64,000 nt of DNA from the NCBI GenBank assembly GCA_001898965.1, contig MKVW01000001.1, positions 457,081 to 521,080 on the forward strand. The letters run 5' to 3'. The position numbers and the translations under genes are program-made. The stretch comes from Rhizobiales bacterium 62-17 (GTDB taxonomy: Bacteria; Pseudomonadota; Alphaproteobacteria; Rhizobiales; Beijerinckiaceae). The notes beneath the pieces are model-generated. The model was not told the origin of the DNA. It saw only the letters and a program-made list of their open reading frames with translations, and did no database searches. Positions 59,480-64,000 of the stretch are shown here, in pieces (position 1 is the first letter of the stretch; the number at the start of each line of letters is the position of its first letter).

Positions 59480-60610
59480 TCAAATGGCGCCGCTGCGCCT
59501 TGAATCAAGGGTCGCAAAAGAAATCGGCTTGATCGATGACCGTTCGGTGGACGGCATGATCAGAGGCGAGGCCTCGCCGGGACGCCGCTTGGTAACGAGG
59601 GTTTGCTCGCCAAAGGCGAATATATCGATGAGTGAAAGGATGCTCTTGCTCGAAGATTGCAAAGGCAGACCGCTCACACTTTCTCTTCGTTCGCCTTCTT
59701 CGCAGCGTGTCAGCGCGATGAGGGCGCCAATCTCCGGGCCGTCGGTATACCCGGCATCGATCAGGGCTTGGGCGACCGCGACCGGAACGACGACATTGGC
59801 CTGGCGCGTGGCGGACAGAAGTTCGCGGAACGCGTCGCTCTCGAACGGTCCGTGCAGAAAGGCCTGCGCCCCCGACATGAAACCCGCCAGCGGCCCGGCG
59901 ACGAAGCCAGCCAGGGAGGCGATGGAAAGCGTCGAGACCACAGGCTGGCGCATGCCAATACGGGCTTCGGCGATGAAATCCACGGTGGCGGCCATCAGAG
60001 CATGTTGCGAATGGCTGTTGACGTCGCCATCGGGCGTAAGCGTGAGGATCGCGCCCTTGCGCGCGACCGTGGGCATGGAAGCGTCTGTCTGTTGATTGGC
60101 CAATGCCTTGACGTCGATCGTCAAGGCGCCGTCGACCGGCGCGTCGGTCAGCATCGCCACATAGCGAATTTTTGCTGAGGACATGGCGGCGGAAAAAATG
60201 ATCTCGGCGGTCTCGATGCCGCCATCTGCGACTTCGCCGCACAGTGCGATCGCCCCAGTCGTCTCGGCGATGGCCGCCAGTTCAGCAGCCACGAGATGGC
60301 TGGGGGCCAGCACGACGTCGTAACCCGCCCGCAAGGCGCCCAAGGTCGCGATCACCGGCGCCACGCGCGCGCCGGCAATGATCAGCACACGTGCGTCTTC
60401 CGGCATGGCAAGATCGCGCCAGAGCGTAGCGCAATGGGCGACCGCGCTTTCCATCTGCGCGAAGGTTAGGTTCAGCCCGCCCGGCAGAGTACTGTCACCC
60501 AACGCCGGACGATCCGGACGCAATTTGGCTGCGCTGGCGATGAGTTTAGCGAAGTCGAAACCGGCCAGCGCATCGGCGACGGGCCTTGCCTGTGAAAGGT
60601 CTGAAGTCAC
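59480..60610 (-). CDS. Degenerate AMP-binding (ANL)-like protein
   Basis: About 376 residues from GTG at 60610, which overlaps the stop of the upstream binding-protein gene by 4 bp (GTGA). The N-terminal half looks like an adenylate-forming enzyme (FAKLIASAAKLRPDRPALGD, RVAPVIATLGALRAGYDVVL), but the adenylation P-loop that should be near residue 190 reads ILTLTPDGDVNSH, and the later catalytic motifs and C-terminal lid domain (total about 500 residues in active enzymes) are missing. It is probably a pseudo-enzyme or a binding protein; a decayed gene is possible, though the frame is intact. Confidence 0.7.
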   Translation of the reverse strand: MTSDLSQARPVADALAGFDFAKLIASAAKLRPDRPALGDSTLPGGLNLTFAQMESAVAHCATLWRDLAMPEDARVLIIAGARVAPVIATLGALRAGYDVVLAPSHLVAAELAAIAETTGAIALCGEVADGGIETAEIIFSAAMSSAKIRYVAMLTDAPVDGALTIDVKALANQQTDASMPTVARKGAILTLTPDGDVNSHSQHALMAATVDFIAEARIGMRQPVVSTLSIASLAGFVAGPLAGFMSGAQAFLHGPFESDAFRELLSATRQANVVVPVAVAQALIDAGYTDGPEIGALIALTRCEEGERRESVSGLPLQSSSKSILSLIDIFAFGEQTLVTKRRPGEASPLIMPSTERSSIKPISFATLDSRRSGAI

Positions 60611-62466
60611 GCGCCCGGCCTCCACCAGGTATCGAGGGTGGCACCGAAGAGCGGCGAAGCGAATTTCGGCAGACGTTCGGAATAAACAAGGTCCCGCGAA
60701 TAGACGACCCATTGATCGGGCGCGTGATAGAGCGGGATGATGTAGAAACCCGACAGCAGCACGCGGTCGAAAGCACGTACGGCGGCGACGAAATCAGTCT
60801 TGCCTTTGGCAGCGAGGATTTTGCCGATTAGTCCGTCGAGCGCCGGTTGCGATGCACCCGCCAGATTGAAGGACGATTCCATCTTGGCGCTGGCCGAGGA
60901 CCAGCGGTTGCGCTGTTCGTTGCCGGGCGAATTCGATGCCGTCCACGTGCCGATCATCATGTCGAAGTCGAATTTTTGCCGCCGCCGCTGATATTGCACT
61001 TCATCGACCTGGCGCACCCGCGCCTCGACGCCGATGCGTTGCAGCGACTGTGCGAAATTCAGCGACAGCCGCTCCTGATTGCGGTCGGTGACCATGATTT
61101 CGAAGACGAATGGACGCCCGGCGCGTTTCAGCGCGCCATCTTGAATGCGCCATCCGGCCAGCGCGAACAGATCGAGCGCCTTGCGGGCATTGGCACGGTC
61201 GCGGCCCGAACCGTCGCTGCGCGGCGGTGTCCAGCGGCCTTCGAGAATGTCGTCGCGCACGCTGCCCGGCCATTGCGCCAACAACGTGCGCTCTTCGGCG
61301 CTGGCCGGCACGCCGCTGCTGCTCAATTCGCTTTCGTCGAAAAAGCTTTTGGTGCGACGATAGAGATCGCCGAAAAGATTGGCGTTGATCCATTCGAAAT
61401 CGAACATATAGCCAAGCGCTTCGCGCACGCGCACGTCGCCGAAAATCTCGCGCCGCGTATTGAAGGCAAAGCCGATCATCCCCTTGGCGCCGCCCAGCGG
61501 CAGACTGGCCTTCTTGATCTGGCCGCTGTGAATGGCCGGAAAATCATAGCCGCTGATCCAGCGCGTCGGATTGGTTTCCTCGCGATAGTCGAGCACGCCC
61601 GCTTTCACGGCCTCATAGAAACTGGTGCCGTCGCGGAAATACTCGATGCGGATTTCGTCGAAATTGTACAGGCCGCGATGAATGGGCAGATCCTTCGCCC
61701 AATAATCGGGATTGCGCTTCAACAGCAGCAGTTCGCCCGGCCGCAATTGATCGATACGATAGGGGCCGGAGCCGGTGGGAATTTCGAGACTGGCATCGTC
61801 GAATTTATCCGCGTCGGTCCGATGCTTGGCGAGCACCGGCATCAGGGCGAGGGTTAGCGGCAGTTCGCGATCGCCGATGCCGGTCAGATCGTAGCGGATC
61901 GTGCGTTCGTCCGGCACGTCGACGGATTTGACCAGCGAAAAGGCAGCACGATGCTGTGGCCGGCCTTTGCGTTTCAGCAGGTCGAAGGAAAAGGCGATGT
62001 CGGCCGAGGTGATCGGCTGGCCGTCGGAAAAGCGCGCCAGCGGATTGAGCCGGAAGATGGCGAAGGAGCGGTCCGCATCCGTCTCGATCGTCTCGGCGAT
62101 CAGGCCATAGAGCGTGAAGGGCTCGTCGGTCGAGCGGGTCATCAGGGTCTGGAAGATGTTGGTGTTGAGACCCTGGGCGGTCGAGCCGGCCTTCAAATTG
62201 AACGGATTGAGACTGTCAAATGTGCCCTGGAAGCCCATCGCCAGGCGGCCGCCTTTTGGCGCGGCGGTATTGGCATAGGGCAGGTTGGGGAAATCGGGCG
62301 GCAGGGCGGGCGCGCCATGCATGGCGATGCCATGCTGCGGGCCGCTGGCACCGGCGAGGGCAGAATACCTGCCCAAAACAGGAGCAAATCCGGCCGCCGC
62401 CGCGAGGGCGAGAACGTCCCTGCGCCGCAATTGCGCGCCCGATGGCCGAATCGTTTGCCGTTTCAT
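60607..62466 (-). CDS. YejA-like family-5 extracellular solute-binding protein
   Basis: A 619-residue oligopeptide-type binding protein (SBP_bac_5). The N-terminus carries a twin-arginine signal (Arg14-Arg15-Arg16-Asp-Val-Leu, then LALAAAAGFAP). YejA-like phrases: HGIAMHGAPALPPDFPNLPY, PKGGRLAMGFQGTFDSLNPF and WWRPGA at the very end. YejA works with YejBEF to import peptides such as microcin C or murein peptides; those genes are not in the window. Translationally coupled to the ANL-like gene. Confidence 0.92.
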   Translation of the reverse strand: MKRQTIRPSGAQLRRRDVLALAAAAGFAPVLGRYSALAGASGPQHGIAMHGAPALPPDFPNLPYANTAAPKGGRLAMGFQGTFDSLNPFNLKAGSTAQGLNTNIFQTLMTRSTDEPFTLYGLIAETIETDADRSFAIFRLNPLARFSDGQPITSADIAFSFDLLKRKGRPQHRAAFSLVKSVDVPDERTIRYDLTGIGDRELPLTLALMPVLAKHRTDADKFDDASLEIPTGSGPYRIDQLRPGELLLLKRNPDYWAKDLPIHRGLYNFDEIRIEYFRDGTSFYEAVKAGVLDYREETNPTRWISGYDFPAIHSGQIKKASLPLGGAKGMIGFAFNTRREIFGDVRVREALGYMFDFEWINANLFGDLYRRTKSFFDESELSSSGVPASAEERTLLAQWPGSVRDDILEGRWTPPRSDGSGRDRANARKALDLFALAGWRIQDGALKRAGRPFVFEIMVTDRNQERLSLNFAQSLQRIGVEARVRQVDEVQYQRRRQKFDFDMMIGTWTASNSPGNEQRNRWSSASAKMESSFNLAGASQPALDGLIGKILAAKGKTDFVAAVRAFDRVLLSGFYIIPLYHAPDQWVVYSRDLVYSERLPKFASPLFGATLDTWWRPGA

Positions 62467-62715
62467 GGGAACAATCTATTGAATCAAGCGTTCGCCGTCA
62501 TTCTGGGCCGCATTGCGGCCTTTCTTGGCCATCCCCTGTCTGGCGGATTTCGCCGCTGGCCTTGGCAATCGGAAACGGCTATGAGGCGCAGTCACCATCT
62601 CGCCGCATTCGCGGGCGAAGAGCCGACCGGGACGCGGGTTCGCATTCGGTTGGTATCAGGCCGCGACAGCGGCACGCCCGGCCGAACGCGCGACTGTTTA
62701 GCGAAAGGACCCTCT

Positions 62716-63477
62716 ATGGCAATGTTTAACAGCCGCATCGGTGTGGCGGCGATGGCAGTCTGCGTGATGTTCGCCGGCGCTCAAGCGCTGGCGCAAAGTC
62801 AGCCGCAGCAGCGCCCGGCGCAGCGTCCCGCCCAGCCGGCTCCCGCGCAGCAGCAACAGCAGCCTGCCCAGGCGCAGCAGGGCCAGCAGCCGGCCAGCAA
62901 CCGGGTCGAACTCAAGGCGACCCAGCCGGAGTGGACCAAGGTGTGCGGTAAGGATCAGGCCGCCGGCAAGGAAATCTGCTACACCACCCGCGATTTCGGC
63001 CAGGAAGCCGATCAGCAGCCGGTGCTGGCGGTGGCCGTTTACGACGTAAAGGGCGACGAGCAGCGCATAGTTCGTCTGCTTCTGCCCGTCGGCCTGCTGT
63101 TGAAGCCGGGTTTCCGCTTCTCGCTCGACAAGGGCGCGATGCTGGAAGGCACCTATGAAATTTGCTTCCCGAACGGCTGTTTTGCTGAATCGCGCATCGG
63201 CAAGGCGCAGCTCGACACGATGAAGAAGGCCACGACCCTCAACATCGTCGTTAAGAACCAGATGAACAATGAAGTCGTGTTCGTCGTGCCCATGACCGAT
63301 TTCGGCAAGGCTTTCGACGGCGCGGCGATCGATCCGAAGGTTCTGGAAGAGCAGCAGAAGCAGCTCCAGGACGAATTGCAGAAGCGCGCCGAGGAAGAGC
63401 GCAAGCGTCTGGAAGGCACCGGTGGCGCGACCGCGCCGGCGGCTCCGGCGCCGGCTGCCCCCGCCGCCCCGCGCTAA
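62716..63477 (+). CDS. Invasion-associated locus B (IalB) family secreted protein
   Basis: About 253 residues from the ATG at 62716 with AAAGGA upstream. Signal peptide about 1-26 (ending AQALAQ), a Gln/Pro/Ala-rich linker (about 27-61), the IalB domain (about 65-205: PEWTKVCGKDQAAGKEICYT, FRFSLDKGAMLEGTYEICFP, NGCFAES with paired Cys), then a charged helix and a Pro/Ala-rich tail. IalB proteins are periplasmic or surface proteins of Hyphomicrobiales; the name comes from Bartonella and does not imply pathogenicity. An intrinsic terminator follows. Confidence 0.9.
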   Translation: MAMFNSRIGVAAMAVCVMFAGAQALAQSQPQQRPAQRPAQPAPAQQQQQPAQAQQGQQPASNRVELKATQPEWTKVCGKDQAAGKEICYTTRDFGQEADQQPVLAVAVYDVKGDEQRIVRLLLPVGLLLKPGFRFSLDKGAMLEGTYEICFPNGCFAESRIGKAQLDTMKKATTLNIVVKNQMNNEVVFVVPMTDFGKAFDGAAIDPKVLEEQQKQLQDELQKRAEEERKRLEGTGGATAPAAPAPAAPAAPR

Positions 63478-63499
63478 GACAAGCGGACACGATAAGCAA

Positions 63500-63527
63500 A
63501 ACGCGGAGCCTCGGCTCCGCGTTTTTG
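63500..63527 (+). terminator. Intrinsic terminator of the IalB-family gene
   Basis: ACGCGGAGCC (63501-63510) pairs with GGCTCCGCGT (63513-63522), followed by TTTTTGTTT, 23 bases after the stop codon. The A-rich left side is short, so it works mainly on the plus strand. Confidence 0.88.
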
Positions 63528-63574
63528 TTTGTGGTCCCTGAGTTTAAAAAGCTGGCTAGGCCGATGCGGCCGGC

Positions 63575-63904
63575 TCAGTTCGAGCGGATGGTTTTCATCT
63601 GGTAGTGGCCATCGTCGCGGCGCACGAACATTTCCGCCACCTGCGGATGGCGCGCGGGTTCGCCCGTTGTATCGGGCAGCAGATTCTGTTCGCTGACGTA
63701 AGCGACATACTCGGTTTCGTCGTTTTCCGCATAAAGGTGGTAAAAAGGCTGGTCCTTGCTGGGCCGGACCTCTTCCGGGATCGACATCCACCATTCGTCC
63801 GTATTGGCGAAGACGGGATCGATATCGAATACCACCCCCCGGAAAGCATATTTCCGGTGGCGGACCACGTCGCCGATTCCAAATTTTGCGTAGCGGGTGG
63901 CCAT
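63575..63904 (-). CDS. hspQ: Heat-shock protein HspQ (YccV-like)
   Basis: A 109-residue protein from the ATG at 63904 (MATRYAKFGIGDVVRHRKYA), GAAGGAC just upstream; a longer frame to 63985 lacks support. Family marks: GVVFDIDPVFANTDEWW, DQPFYHLYAENDETEYVAYV, SEQNLLPD. HspQ/YccV is a small beta-rich protein known as a hemimethylated-DNA-binding protein and as a specificity enhancer of Lon protease. On the minus strand a TTGACA (63950-63955) lies about 50 bases upstream and may be its -35 element. Confidence 0.93.
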   Translation of the reverse strand: MATRYAKFGIGDVVRHRKYAFRGVVFDIDPVFANTDEWWMSIPEEVRPSKDQPFYHLYAENDETEYVAYVSEQNLLPDTTGEPARHPQVAEMFVRRDDGHYQMKTIRSN

Positions 63905-64000
63905 TTGTCCTTCTCGACTGGGCGCCTGGGTACGCGCGGCCGGATAACCTGTCAATAATGTGAAATTCTGGCGAAATCCGTTCACCTTAATGTGGCGGGG

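Noticed and set aside
59480..60610. Annotating the ANL-like gene as a functional acyl-CoA synthetase
   Set aside because: The adenylation P-loop and C-terminal lid are absent, so catalytic naming would be unsupported.
1..64000. CRISPR array, prophage, insertion sequence or integron
   Set aside because: No spaced direct repeats of CRISPR type, no transposase or integrase and no phage structural gene were found on reading both strands.

Overview
The window is a high-GC, gene-dense piece of a bacterial chromosome. It most resembles an alphaproteobacterium of the order Hyphomicrobiales (Rhizobiales); the family cannot be fixed from sequence alone. Supporting signs are the housekeeping block glmU-glmS ... 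DUF502 / recG / sdhE / mfd, an IalB-family protein, HspQ, osmoregulated periplasmic glucan genes, and several orphan TctC (Bug) binding proteins. There is no tRNA, rRNA, CRISPR array, insertion sequence or prophage that I can recognise.

Region 1 (1-8.8 kb) is a purine (urate) catabolic locus. A minus-strand operon runs uraH (5-hydroxyisourate hydrolase), a PuuE allantoinase-OHCU decarboxylase fusion, an M20 allantoate amidohydrolase and a histidine-ammonia-lyase-like MIO enzyme, all joined by 4-bp overlaps, then an NCS2 purine permease. A LysR regulator lies between this operon and a divergent puuD, a membrane urate oxidase with a fused cytochrome c. Together they would import urate or xanthine and carry urate through to allantoate and beyond. 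Region 2 (8.8-13.6 kb) looks like a small catabolic island: a VOC protein, a VanA-like Rieske oxygenase, a TctC receptor, a LysR regulator and an Ldh_2 dehydrogenase.

Region 3 (13.9-26.4 kb) is mixed: a PAS-GGDEF-EAL protein with a degenerate GGDEF motif, a TctC receptor divergent from a NarL-type two-component system, a cupin, a PhzS-like flavin monooxygenase, then a notable three-gene unit (coiled-coil protein, trans-envelope OmpA-domain protein, Ras/Rab-like small GTPase). A third TctC receptor translationally coupled to an MmgE/PrpD protein closes the region. Region 4 (26.4-38.7 kb) is a surface polysaccharide locus: rfbF-rfbG-C-methyltransferase-epimerase on the minus strand (a CDP-linked, C-methylated deoxysugar), divergent from glycosyltransferases, a reductase/epimerase, a CmcI-like protein and an acyltransferase, then a Wza-type export lipoprotein, a TPR-glycosyltransferase and a CDP-alcohol phosphatidyltransferase.

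Region 5 (38.8-57.3 kb) is mostly core: opgG/D-opgH, glmU, glmS, an ABC_membrane_2 exporter with an unusual ATPase core plus an uncharacterised partner, DUF502, an isochorismatase-fold hydrolase, recG, sdhE and mfd. Region 6 (57.3-64 kb) holds a LivK-like binding protein, a FrnE/DsbA-like thioredoxin-fold protein, a degenerate AMP-binding-like protein coupled to a YejA-like peptide-binding protein, an IalB-family protein and hspQ.

The strongest candidates for something undescribed are the GTPase/OmpA/coiled-coil module, the MIO lyase inside the urate operon, and several strong dyads and hairpins at regulatory positions.
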